From an uncultured Verrucomicrobiales bacterium (lineage in GTDB: Bacteria > Verrucomicrobiota > Verrucomicrobiia > Verrucomicrobiales > Akkermansiaceae): a DNA stretch of 18,645 bases. This document shows positions 6,492 to 14,409 of this stretch, piece after piece (positions within the stretch are counted from its first letter, which is position 1; every line of letters starts with the position of its first letter). The notes under the pieces are model-generated. The model was not told the origin of the DNA. It ran no database searches and saw only the letters and a program-made list of their open reading frames with translations. The stretch spans positions 1-18,645 of the forward strand of contig CALFTQ010000125.1 in the NCBI GenBank assembly GCA_937916135.1. Direction: 5' to 3'. The position numbers and the translations under genes are program-made.

Positions 6492-7802
6492 TCAGAGTTG
6501 AAGGAGTTGCTTGACGGAGTCGCGGAAACATTGACCGCGCTGGACATAGCCGGTAAATTGGTCGAATGAGGAGGTGCCGGGGGAGAACAGCACCACATCG
6601 CCGCGCTCGGCTACCTTGTGGGCAGCCGCCACGGCTTCCTGCACGGTGGTGACTTTCACCACACGGCAGACGGGAGAGAAGGTTTGCTCCAGCTGGTCGG
6701 CAATCTGCCCGAACACGATGCAGACGCGGGCTTTCTGAGCCAGCATGGGGTTGATGGCAGAGTAGTCCAGCCCTTTGTCCTTGCCGCCGGCCAGCAGGAT
6801 GATGGGGCGGGTCTGGGAGCGCACGGCGGCCTCGGTGGAGTGCAGGTTGGTGCTCTTGGAGTCATTCAGCCAGAGGATGCCGTCTATCTCGGCCACTGTT
6901 TCGCAGCGGTGGCCGGGCGGGTTGAAGGAGCGGATGGCGGCGGAGATGGTGGCATCATCCAGCCCCACGGCGCGGCAGGCCAGGGTGGTGGCCATGGCGT
7001 TTTCGGCATTGTGCGCCTGCTCCAGCGGGGTGCCGCGCAGCGGGGTGAGCACCGCGCCGGCCTCCATGAGGCAGCCGTTCTCGAAATAGAGCTGCCCGGT
7101 GGTCACGACGGAGGAGAAGCCCACGCGCTTCGGGGTGAGGGCGGGGAGCTCTTCGCCCTCGCGCACGATGGCGAGCTGGTCGGCGCTCATGTTCTCGAAG
7201 ATGCGGAGCTTGGCGTTGAAGTAGTCTTCCACCTTTGTGTAGCGGTCCATGTGGTCCGGGGCAAAGTTGAGCCAGATGGCGACCTCCGGGCGGAAATGAA
7301 CGATGGTTTCCATCTGGAAGGAAGAGACCTCCAGCACGGCGAACTCGGGCTGCGGCTCCATGAGCGCCACATCGCTGAGGGGGTAGCCGTAGTTGCCGCA
7401 GGCCTTGGCGGTTCTGCCGGCAGAGAGCAGCACATGCTCCAGCAGGGCGGTGGTGGTGGTCTTGCCGTTGGTGCCGGTGATGGCGATGATGCGGCCGCCG
7501 TAGTAGTGCCAGGCCAGCTCGGTCTCGCCGATGAGCGGGGCCCCGTGGGCGGTGAACGCGAGGGTCCAGGGGATATCGCCCTCAATGCCGGGGGAGAGCA
7601 CAACGAGGTCCGCCGCGTAGGCGCGGGCGTGTTCCTCAGTGGCGCCGGGCACAAAGCCCACGCCGGGTTCGCTGCAGGTGGCGGCGGGGTTGGCATCGAA
7701 AATGCAGACCTCTGCCGCGCCCTTGGCCAGGGCCAGGCGGGCGGCTGCCACTCCGCTGCTGCCGCAGCCGAGCACCGCTATTTTCTTTCCGTTCAGTTCC
7801 AT
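6492..7802 (-). CDS. murD: UDP-MurNAc-L-alanine:D-glutamate ligase MurD
   Basis: MurD adds D-Glu to UDP-MurNAc-L-Ala in the cytosol, using ATP. The 436-residue protein starts with a Rossmann-like domain (KIAVLGCGSSGVAAARLA, 7-24). The Mur ligase ATP loop AITGTNGKTTTTALL follows at 107-121. LNFAPDHMDRY and NAENAMA are in the central domain, and LWLNDSKSTN and ILLAGGKDKG in the last domain; the latter two are diagnostic of MurD. Length is usual. The spacer from mraY (7803-7828) is C-rich, with no Shine-Dalgarno sequence. Confidence 0.96.
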   Translation of the reverse strand: MELNGKKIAVLGCGSSGVAAARLALAKGAAEVCIFDANPAATCSEPGVGFVPGATEEHARAYAADLVVLSPGIEGDIPWTLAFTAHGAPLIGETELAWHYYGGRIIAITGTNGKTTTTALLEHVLLSAGRTAKACGNYGYPLSDVALMEPQPEFAVLEVSSFQMETIVHFRPEVAIWLNFAPDHMDRYTKVEDYFNAKLRIFENMSADQLAIVREGEELPALTPKRVGFSSVVTTGQLYFENGCLMEAGAVLTPLRGTPLEQAHNAENAMATTLACRAVGLDDATISAAIRSFNPPGHRCETVAEIDGILWLNDSKSTNLHSTEAAVRSQTRPIILLAGGKDKGLDYSAINPMLAQKARVCIVFGQIADQLEQTFSPVCRVVKVTTVQEAVAAAHKVAERGDVVLFSPGTSSFDQFTGYVQRGQCFRDSVKQLLQL

Positions 7803-7828
7803 GGTGGCGGGTGGGGGAAATCAGTTAA

Positions 7829-8854
7829 TTACACGAAAGCAGCTGGCGCCAGGATAAGCCCGAGCACAGCCAGGAAGAAGGCAATAATCCAGAAACGCAC
7901 GCAGACCTGGGTTTCGCTCCAGCCGCATTTCTCGAAGTGGTGGTGGATGGGGGCCATGCGGAAGAAGCGGCGGCCCTCGCCGTAGAGCTTGCGGCTCACC
8001 TTGAACCAGCCCACCTGAATCATCACGGAAGTGGCCTCAGCCACAAAGACGCCGCCGATGATGACCAGCAGCAGCTCCGTGTGCGTGCACACAGCCACGG
8101 TGCCCAACGCACCACCCAGGGAGAGGGAGCCGGTATCGCCCATGAATACCTTGGCCGGGTGGGCATTGAACCACAGGAAGCCAAGGCAGGCGGCTGCTAT
8201 GCAGAGCAGGTAGTTGGCCAGGGCCACTTCACCGAAGGTGAGGCAGAGCGAGAGGAACGCCAGACAGGAAACGACCATGCAGCCGCTGGCCAGGCCGTCC
8301 AGCCCGTCGGTGAGGTTCACGGCGTTGGAAGCGCCGATGATGACCAGCATGGCGAAGGGGATGAAGAACATGCCCAGGTCCACCGTGCCGTAGAAGGGGA
8401 TGAGCACACGGGCGATGGAGGGATCCAGATACCAGAGGTAACCGGCGCAGCCCAGGGAGGCCACTGCCTGCAGGGCAATCTTGAACCAGCCGCTCACGCC
8501 ATCTGTGCTCTTCTTGGTGATTTTGGCCCAGTCATCCAGGAAGCCGAGGATGGCCGTGACCCCCATGACCAGCAGGCAGCACTGGAGCTTGGGGTCGCCC
8601 ATATCCAGGAAGAGGATGCTGGTGAACATGATGAGGCCGATAATCATGAGCCCGCCCATGGTGGGGGTGCCCACCTTGGCGGAGTGCTCGGGGGCAAGCA
8701 CGCCCTTGCTGGCCTCGCGGATGGGCTGACCGGCCTTCATGGCGCGCAGAATGGCGATGAGACGCGGGCCGATGAGCATGGAACCCACGAAGGGCACCAG
8801 CAGGGCCAGCAGCAGCTGGGCTCCCACGGGGAGCTGGTAGATGAAATTGATCAT
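7829..8854 (-). CDS. mraY: Phospho-MurNAc-pentapeptide transferase MraY
   Basis: MraY moves phospho-MurNAc-pentapeptide from UDP onto undecaprenyl phosphate, giving lipid I. The 341-residue polytopic membrane protein carries the family motifs in order: GTPTMGG (62-68), LGFLDDWAK (103-111, with D107 and D108), NAVNLTDGLDGLASG (177-191), FNAHPAKVFMGDTGS (229-243, with D240) and the MAPIHHHFE loop (300-308). It starts three bases after the murF stop and shows no Shine-Dalgarno sequence, so its translation is probably coupled to murF. Confidence 0.97.
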   Translation of the reverse strand: MINFIYQLPVGAQLLLALLVPFVGSMLIGPRLIAILRAMKAGQPIREASKGVLAPEHSAKVGTPTMGGLMIIGLIMFTSILFLDMGDPKLQCCLLVMGVTAILGFLDDWAKITKKSTDGVSGWFKIALQAVASLGCAGYLWYLDPSIARVLIPFYGTVDLGMFFIPFAMLVIIGASNAVNLTDGLDGLASGCMVVSCLAFLSLCLTFGEVALANYLLCIAAACLGFLWFNAHPAKVFMGDTGSLSLGGALGTVAVCTHTELLLVIIGGVFVAEATSVMIQVGWFKVSRKLYGEGRRFFRMAPIHHHFEKCGWSETQVCVRFWIIAFFLAVLGLILAPAAFV

Positions 8855-8857
8855 GAC

Positions 8858-10249
8858 TTATGCTTTGGGGTTGAGTGAGGGAAAGAGTTCGTAGATGCAG
8901 CGCTCCATGCCGGCGGAGCGGGAGCCTTTGAAGAGCAGGGCATCGCCCGGTTCCATGAGGGAGCGCAGGGCGGCGGCGGCTTCGGCCGGGGTGTTCACCA
9001 GCAGCGCCGGCACGCTCTCCGCCGCGGCCTGGCAGAGCGCGAGCGTCTCGGCGCATTCGGCACCCACCACCACCACGGCGGCATAGCCCAGGGAGGCGGC
9101 GCACCAGCCCATGTCCGCATGGGCGGCAATGCCGCCTTCGCCCAGCTCTCCCATCTTGCCGAGCACGGCAATGTGGCGCTTCGGGCCGCGGAGGGCGGCC
9201 ACGGTTTCCAAGGCGGCCTTCATGCTTTCGGGGTTGGCGTTGTAGGTGTCGTCCACCACGGTGTAGCCGTCGATTTCCTTGCAGGCCAGGCGGCCATGCG
9301 TGAGGGAGGAGGCGGAAAGACCTGCGGCAATCTGCTGCAGGGAGCAGCCGAGTTTCCAGCCGGCGGCGGCGGCGAGCAGGCTGTTGCTCACCATGTGGGC
9401 TCCCGGCACGGGCAGGGAGACCTCCACCTCGCCCAGCTCATCAATATGCAGGGTATAGGTGGTGCCGGTGGAGGTGCTGCGCGGGTTGAGGGCGCGCACC
9501 GGGCTGTTGCAGCCGCCTACCGGAACCGGGGTGGCGGCGGTCTGTGTGGAAATGAAATCTGCAAAATCATCCAGCGCCGGGTATATCATGTACCCTTCAG
9601 CCGGCAGGGCGCGGGCCACGGTGCATTTCTCCTCTGCGATGGCCTGGCGGGTGCCTAGGTACTCCAGGTGGGCGGAGCCGATGGTGGTGATGATGCCAAT
9701 CTGCGGGCGGGTCATGGCGCAGAGCGGGGCGATTTCGCCTGCGTGGTTCATGCCCATTTCCCAGATGGCGGCCTGGGTGCCCTGCGGGGTGCCCAGGATG
9801 CTGAGCGGCACGCCGATGTGGTTGTTCAGGTTGCCTTTGGTGGCCAGGGCCTCATATTTCTGAGAAAGTACGGAGAGGCACATGTCCTTGGTGCTGGTCT
9901 TGCCGCTGCTGCCGGTGAGCCCCACCACATGCAGGGGCTCCAGCTGCCCGCGCCACCAGGTGGCAAGGCTCTGCAGCGCCGCCAGTGTGTCCTCCACCTG
10001 CACCACGGTGCAGCCGGGCGCAAAATCGCCCTCCACCCGGGATACGACCACGGCGGCGGCGCCTTTCTGCGAGGCTTCTGCCGCGAAGGTGTTGCCATCG
10101 AACCGCTCACCGCAGAGCGCCAGGAACACGCAGCCCGGGGTGATGGCCCGGCTATCCGTGGTGAGACCGGCGGTGATGGCGCGTTCCCCCGCAACCACTG
10201 CCTTGCCGGCGGTGGCGGTGACGAGGTCGCTGGTGCTCAGGTGGGTCAT
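8858..10249 (-). CDS. murF: UDP-MurNAc-tripeptide:D-Ala-D-Ala ligase MurF
   Basis: MurF adds D-Ala-D-Ala to the UDP-MurNAc-tripeptide, completing the cytoplasmic pentapeptide precursor. In the 463-residue protein the N-terminal domain carries TDSRAITPGCVFLAL (31-45), which binds the UDP-MurNAc part. The ATP loop is LTGSSGKTSTKDM (111-123), where the serine-rich form GSSGKT is the MurF type rather than GTNGKT. Later motifs include WEMGMNHAGEI and DDTYNANPESM. Length is normal. The 17-base spacer after murE is almost pure C and A with one G, and holds no ribosome-binding site. Confidence 0.96.
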   Translation of the reverse strand: MTHLSTSDLVTATAGKAVVAGERAITAGLTTDSRAITPGCVFLALCGERFDGNTFAAEASQKGAAAVVVSRVEGDFAPGCTVVQVEDTLAALQSLATWWRGQLEPLHVVGLTGSSGKTSTKDMCLSVLSQKYEALATKGNLNNHIGVPLSILGTPQGTQAAIWEMGMNHAGEIAPLCAMTRPQIGIITTIGSAHLEYLGTRQAIAEEKCTVARALPAEGYMIYPALDDFADFISTQTAATPVPVGGCNSPVRALNPRSTSTGTTYTLHIDELGEVEVSLPVPGAHMVSNSLLAAAAGWKLGCSLQQIAAGLSASSLTHGRLACKEIDGYTVVDDTYNANPESMKAALETVAALRGPKRHIAVLGKMGELGEGGIAAHADMGWCAASLGYAAVVVVGAECAETLALCQAAAESVPALLVNTPAEAAAALRSLMEPGDALLFKGSRSAGMERCIYELFPSLNPKA

Positions 10250-10266
10250 GGCGGGGGTGGGGGTGT

Positions 10267-11799
10267 TTACTTGCTGTTGCGGCGGCCTTCCGGCTTGCGG
10301 GAGGGCACGGAGATTCCCTCCGGGTTCTTCTCGGCGTAGTACTTGCGCACCACGGCGGAATCGGAGAAATCGATGGTTTCGGTGGCGAAAATCTGGTAAT
10401 TCTCGTGACCCTTGCCGGCGATGAGCACGGCGTCTCCCGGGCGGGCCTGCTCCAGCGCGGCGCGGATGGCCTCCTCGCGGTCGGTGATGCGGTGCTGCTT
10501 GGCGGTGGGGATACCGGGCATGATTTCATCGATAATCTGCTCGGGGTCCTCGCTGCGGGGGTTATCGCTGGTCACGAGGCAGAGGTCGCTGTAGCGGGCG
10601 GCGGCTTCACCCATGAGCGGGCGCTTGGTGCGGTCGCGGTCGCCGCCGCAGCCGAAGATGGTGATGAGACGGCCATTGCGGCAGAGGGCCTTCATGGTCT
10701 TGCACACGTTTTCCACGGCGTCCGGGGTGTGGGCGTAGTCCACGAAGCACTGCACGTTGTTCACGCTGGAGACGAGCTCCATGCGGCCGGGGACCTGCGG
10801 GCTCTGGGCCAGGGAGTTGATGGCATCTCCCAGGTTGACGCCGGCGCACACGGCACCGGCCAGGGCGGCCAGGCTGTTGGAGAGGTTGAATTCACCGATG
10901 AGCGGGGTGCGCACCAGGTAGCTGCGCCCCTGGTAGAGCAGCTCGTACTGGCTGCCTTTCAGGGTAACCAGTTTGGGCACGGCGCGGAAATCGGCCTTCT
11001 CGTTCTCACCGAAGGTGCGCACCTTCATGATGGGGGCCAGCGCCTCGGCCAGGCGGCGACCATAGGCATCATCGATGTTGATGACTGCGGCGCTCTTGCG
11101 GTCGGCAGCTGCCATGCGGGTGAAGAGGAGCTTCTTGGCCTGGTAGTATTCCTCCATGGTGCCGTGGTAGTCCAGGTGGTCCTGGGTCAGGTTGGTGAAG
11201 ATACCCACGCGGAAGTTGGTGCCGGCGGTGCGCTGCTGCACCAGCGCATGGGAGGAAACCTCCATGGAGACGGCGCGGCAGCCGTTCTGCACCATTTTGG
11301 CCAGCATGCTCTGCAGCAGGGCGCAGCCGGGGGTGGTGTTGCTGGAGGTGGTGCGGCGCTCGCCGTTGTCGTAGATGATGGTGCCGATGAGGCCGGCGCG
11401 CTGCCAGGCGGCGCGGAAAATGTGGTTCACCAGGTAGCTGATGGTGGTCTTGCCATTGGTGCCGGTCACGCCCAGCAGCACCATCTTGTCGCTCGGAAAA
11501 TCATTCCACGCGCTCATGAGCAGGCCGTTCGCTTCGTGCGTGTCGGCCACTTGTACCCAGCAGGTGCCGGCAGCGGTGGCGGCGGCACTCGGCGCCGTCT
11601 CTGCCACAATGGCAACGGCCCCGGCGGCAATCGCGCCATCGATAGCGGTGTGACCGTCGAACTGCGTGCCCTTGACAGCTACATAGCAGCAGCCGGGAAT
11701 TACCTTGCGGCTGTCATCGGTGAGCTGCGTAAGGGCCTTGCTGAGTTTGCCGGTGATGCTGGCGCCGGGCAGGATGCTGAATAACTTAATGGTGTCCAT
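10267..11799 (-). CDS. murE: UDP-MurNAc-tripeptide synthetase MurE, meso-DAP type
   Basis: MurE adds the third residue of the stem peptide. The 510-residue protein has DDSRKVIPGCCYVAV (28-42) in the UDP-binding domain, the ATP loop GVTGTNGKTTISYL (110-123), TNLTQDHLDYHGTMEEY (202-218) and FGCGGDRDRTKRPLM (382-396). The substrate-selecting motif is DNPR at 412-415, the form found in meso-diaminopimelate-adding enzymes (lysine-adding enzymes differ here). The wall is therefore predicted to be of DAP type. The gene is separated from the PBP by 15 bases without a Shine-Dalgarno sequence. Length is normal to slightly long. Confidence 0.96.
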   Translation of the reverse strand: MDTIKLFSILPGASITGKLSKALTQLTDDSRKVIPGCCYVAVKGTQFDGHTAIDGAIAAGAVAIVAETAPSAAATAAGTCWVQVADTHEANGLLMSAWNDFPSDKMVLLGVTGTNGKTTISYLVNHIFRAAWQRAGLIGTIIYDNGERRTTSSNTTPGCALLQSMLAKMVQNGCRAVSMEVSSHALVQQRTAGTNFRVGIFTNLTQDHLDYHGTMEEYYQAKKLLFTRMAAADRKSAAVINIDDAYGRRLAEALAPIMKVRTFGENEKADFRAVPKLVTLKGSQYELLYQGRSYLVRTPLIGEFNLSNSLAALAGAVCAGVNLGDAINSLAQSPQVPGRMELVSSVNNVQCFVDYAHTPDAVENVCKTMKALCRNGRLITIFGCGGDRDRTKRPLMGEAAARYSDLCLVTSDNPRSEDPEQIIDEIMPGIPTAKQHRITDREEAIRAALEQARPGDAVLIAGKGHENYQIFATETIDFSDSAVVRKYYAEKNPEGISVPSRKPEGRRNSK

Positions 11800-11814
11800 G
11801 ACGAGGGAAATTTC

Positions 11815-14001
11815 TTATTTCTTTAGATTAGCAGATTCTTCCTTAGTAGCAAGATATTTTTCGTATGCTTCGGGGTCACTGGGGGTGATATTGAGCACAT
11901 TGATAAAGCGCTCTGCAGCTGCGCGGAAAATAGGGGCTGCCACTGTGCCGCCACCGGGGTTGCAATCGGTGGGGTGCGGTTCATCAATTACCGTCATGAC
12001 CACCAGTTTCGGATCATCGATGGGAAGCACACCTGCGAAGGAAACGGTGTAAAGGTTTTCTGCATATCCGCCACCTTCTTTCACCTTTTTGGCGGTGCCG
12101 GTTTTCCCGCCGATGCGGAAACCGGGGATGGCTGCTGCGGTGGCGGTGCCGCGCCCGCATTCTCCCTTGCGCTGGGTTACGGTTTCCAGCGCGAATCGCA
12201 GGTCTTTGGCCGTGCTGGATTTCATGACCCGGCATATCTCCTTCGGGGCGCACTCATCATATACCGTGCCATCGGAGGCGATGATTTTGTCAATCAGCCG
12301 TGGTTTCATGCGCACTCCATCGTTGGCGATGGTGGCGTACACCATGGCCATGTGAAGCGGAGAAACGGCTACTGAGTATCCGTAGGCAATGCGGGAGTAG
12401 TTCACAATGTTGGAACCATCTGCCAGCAGGCAGGCACCACCGCTGGGCAGGTCGATGCCTGCGGACTTGTTCAGACCGAATTTTTCCAGATATTCCTTAT
12501 AGTTCTGCCACTTGGCAATGATGGCGATACGGGCGGCGCCGGGGTTGCTGGATTTCTTGAGCACGCCCCAGACCGGCAGGCTGTGATAGTTGAATGGGCG
12601 GTCGCTGATGGGGCGGCTGCCGAAGCCCACAGAGAAGGGTTCGCAGTTCACCCAGCCGTTGATACCCATGAGCCCCTTGTCCACCACGCTGGTGACGGCC
12701 AGCACCTTGAAGGTGGAGCCGGGCTCATAGCGGGTCTGGCAGGCAAAGTTGAAATCACCGGTGAGGGGCTTGCCGTTGTCATCCTTCACCTCGCCGCGCT
12801 TGAACTTGCCCTTGTGGGTGATGAGTTCCTTGGTGTTCAGGTCGAAGGCGGGGCGGCTCACCATGGCCAGGATGTCGCCGGTTCTGGGCTCCACCACAAT
12901 CATGCAGCCGCGCTTGGCGCGGAAGTGGCGCATGCCTTTATCCAGCTCCTGCTCCACGATGGTCTGCAGGCGCATATCGATGGTGAGCTTGAGGTTGAGC
13001 CCGTGCTTCGGCGCCATATAGCGGTCATCTTCGTTGGGCAGCACTTGCCCCCGTGCATTGTGGCGGTATTCGCGGAACCCGTCCACACCGGCAAGGTAAC
13101 TCTGGAAATAGGCCTCCACACCGCTCATGCCTTTGTTTTCGTGATCTACATAGCCGAGCACATGGCAGAGCATTTCCGGCATCACGTACGAACGGCGGTG
13201 TTCGGACTGCACCATGAGCCCGCGGATGCGCGCGCGGGCGATGGCCTCTCGAATCTTGTCCTTCGTGTCGAAATTCATGCCCTTGGCCAGCACAATCTGG
13301 TTGCGGATGGAGCGGGTGGGCAAGCCCTTGGCGCGTGCTTCCTCGTTGTATTTCTGCGTGGCCGTCTGGGCAATTTTCTCCACGATATCCTCGCGGGTCA
13401 TGAAACGCTTGATAGTCTGGCCGTTAACGGTTTCCTCAATTTCCTGGTGGGAGAGGAAGGGGTAGAGCACTTCTGCCACCAGCTTGTCGTGCTGGTTGAA
13501 GTAGTACTCCATCATCTTTTCATCGTATTCCATGAGGCGGTTGGCCCGGGCATCCTTCGGGTTGATGCGCTTGAGGCGTTCCTGTTTCTCCTCATCGGTC
13601 ATATCGGCCTTGGCGTTGTTCAGCAGCCGGGCGCGGTAGTTATAGATCAGTTTGCGGCGTTCCTTGGGGTCGGTGGTGCTCTCCCATCGCGGGTCATTCA
13701 CGGCATGGTTGTAGGCCAGGCCTTCCACCACGGCTGTGATTTCGCGCAGGTGATAGCGGTCCGCAATCAGCTCTGCGCTCTGGATATTGTTGGTGAGCAA
13801 CTCCTCGTTGCGATCCATGATGATACCGCGGTTGGCGGGGATTGTTTCGGTATCAATGAGGTCATCCACTGCGGTGGGGCGGTGGTTGCCGGAATCAAAA
13901 ATCTGCAGTTCAGCCAGGCGCACGGCCGCTTTGCTTGCGGCCAGCATCATGATGATGGCCAGGACTGCGGTGCGGGCGGCAAAGGGAACTTTGGTCATCA
14001 T
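11815..14001 (-). CDS. ftsI: Class B penicillin-binding protein (FtsI/PBP3-like) with an enlarged N-terminal module
   Basis: This is the septal transpeptidase partner of FtsW. One N-terminal transmembrane helix (about 10-25) is followed by the class B pedestal, starting with ANRGIIMDRNEELL (56-69). The transpeptidase domain has the three active-site motifs STFK (429-432), SSN (484-486) and KTG (633-635). At 728 residues it is clearly longer than the usual 550-650. The excess is a highly charged, helix-prone insert at about 93-235, between the RGxIxDR box and the MPEMLCHVLGYV segment. The RGIIMDRNEELL box also lacks the usual Gly after DR. No PASTA domains are present. The spacer from the ftsL-like gene has no G on the coding strand. 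Confidence 0.93.
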   Translation of the reverse strand: MMTKVPFAARTAVLAIIMMLAASKAAVRLAELQIFDSGNHRPTAVDDLIDTETIPANRGIIMDRNEELLTNNIQSAELIADRYHLREITAVVEGLAYNHAVNDPRWESTTDPKERRKLIYNYRARLLNNAKADMTDEEKQERLKRINPKDARANRLMEYDEKMMEYYFNQHDKLVAEVLYPFLSHQEIEETVNGQTIKRFMTREDIVEKIAQTATQKYNEEARAKGLPTRSIRNQIVLAKGMNFDTKDKIREAIARARIRGLMVQSEHRRSYVMPEMLCHVLGYVDHENKGMSGVEAYFQSYLAGVDGFREYRHNARGQVLPNEDDRYMAPKHGLNLKLTIDMRLQTIVEQELDKGMRHFRAKRGCMIVVEPRTGDILAMVSRPAFDLNTKELITHKGKFKRGEVKDDNGKPLTGDFNFACQTRYEPGSTFKVLAVTSVVDKGLMGINGWVNCEPFSVGFGSRPISDRPFNYHSLPVWGVLKKSSNPGAARIAIIAKWQNYKEYLEKFGLNKSAGIDLPSGGACLLADGSNIVNYSRIAYGYSVAVSPLHMAMVYATIANDGVRMKPRLIDKIIASDGTVYDECAPKEICRVMKSSTAKDLRFALETVTQRKGECGRGTATAAAIPGFRIGGKTGTAKKVKEGGGYAENLYTVSFAGVLPIDDPKLVVMTVIDEPHPTDCNPGGGTVAAPIFRAAAERFINVLNITPSDPEAYEKYLATKEESANLKK

Positions 14002-14022
14002 AGGTATATTGAGATTTGGGGA

Positions 14023-14370
14023 TTAGCGGGAGATGAGGGCCATGCCGCTGTCCTGGAGACGGCGGGCCAGCTCAATCTGGCTGCGGTCGATATCGCGGAG
14101 CATGGAGCGGTCCTGACTGAGCCGGTCGCGCATGGCCCAGCGGTTGGTCATGCTGTTTGTCTTGGCGCGGTGCTGGTTGGCATTCAGGTTACAAACCGTG
14201 ATGTCACGGTTAATTTTACTGATTTCTGTGCGCACAGCCACCTGGTCATTCTTGAACAGGGCGAAGTTGATTCCCCCCGCCGAGACCATGACGGCAAAGA
14301 CTACCATCCACACCAGGAAGCTGAAGCTTACCCGGTCGGAGTAGCGGGAGGTTTGTGTGCTGGGGAGCAT
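14023..14370 (-). CDS. ftsL: FtsL-like single-pass division protein
   Basis: The 115-residue protein has a short cytoplasmic N-terminus, one transmembrane helix (about 16-38) and a charged helical, coiled-coil-like ectodomain (about 40-105). This size and layout, placed between rsmH and ftsI, are those of FtsL, which pairs with FtsB/DivIC and controls FtsWI. FtsL sequences are poorly conserved, so the assignment rests on topology and position rather than on motifs. It starts 38 bases after the rsmH stop, behind a G-poor spacer with repeated ATCACC. Confidence 0.72.
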   Translation of the reverse strand: MLPSTQTSRYSDRVSFSFLVWMVVFAVMVSAGGINFALFKNDQVAVRTEISKINRDITVCNLNANQHRAKTNSMTNRWAMRDRLSQDRSMLRDIDRSQIELARRLQDSGMALISR

Positions 14371-14375
14371 TTGAG

Positions 14376-14409
14376 GTGAGGTGATAGGGGTGATACAGCG
14401 TGAGGTGAT
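14376..14409 (-). repeat. Short direct repeats in the rsmH-ftsL spacer
   Basis: The ten bases ATCACCTCAC (minus strand) occur at 14409-14400 and again at 14385-14376, 24 bases apart, with a partial copy ATCACCCC between them. They end just before the ftsL-like ATG at 14370. The spacer has no Shine-Dalgarno sequence. A role in translation start or protein binding is possible but unproven. Confidence 0.5.

Noticed and set aside
6469..6531. Upstream start for the LysM protein inside murD
   Set aside because: It would overlap murD by 40 bases, and the added residues look like translated spacer. ATG 6468 fits the 23-base spacing seen elsewhere in the cluster.
10405..11784. 459-codon plus-strand open frame antisense to murE
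   Set aside because: His/Gly/Ala-rich shadow of murE without recognisable motifs. Similar long shadows lie opposite murD (6618-7985) and rsmH (14574-15923).
12583..14379. 598-codon plus-strand open frame antisense to the PBP gene
   Set aside because: Codon composition is that of the complement of a real gene in GC-rich DNA, there are no domains, and the minus-strand frame has all PBP motifs.
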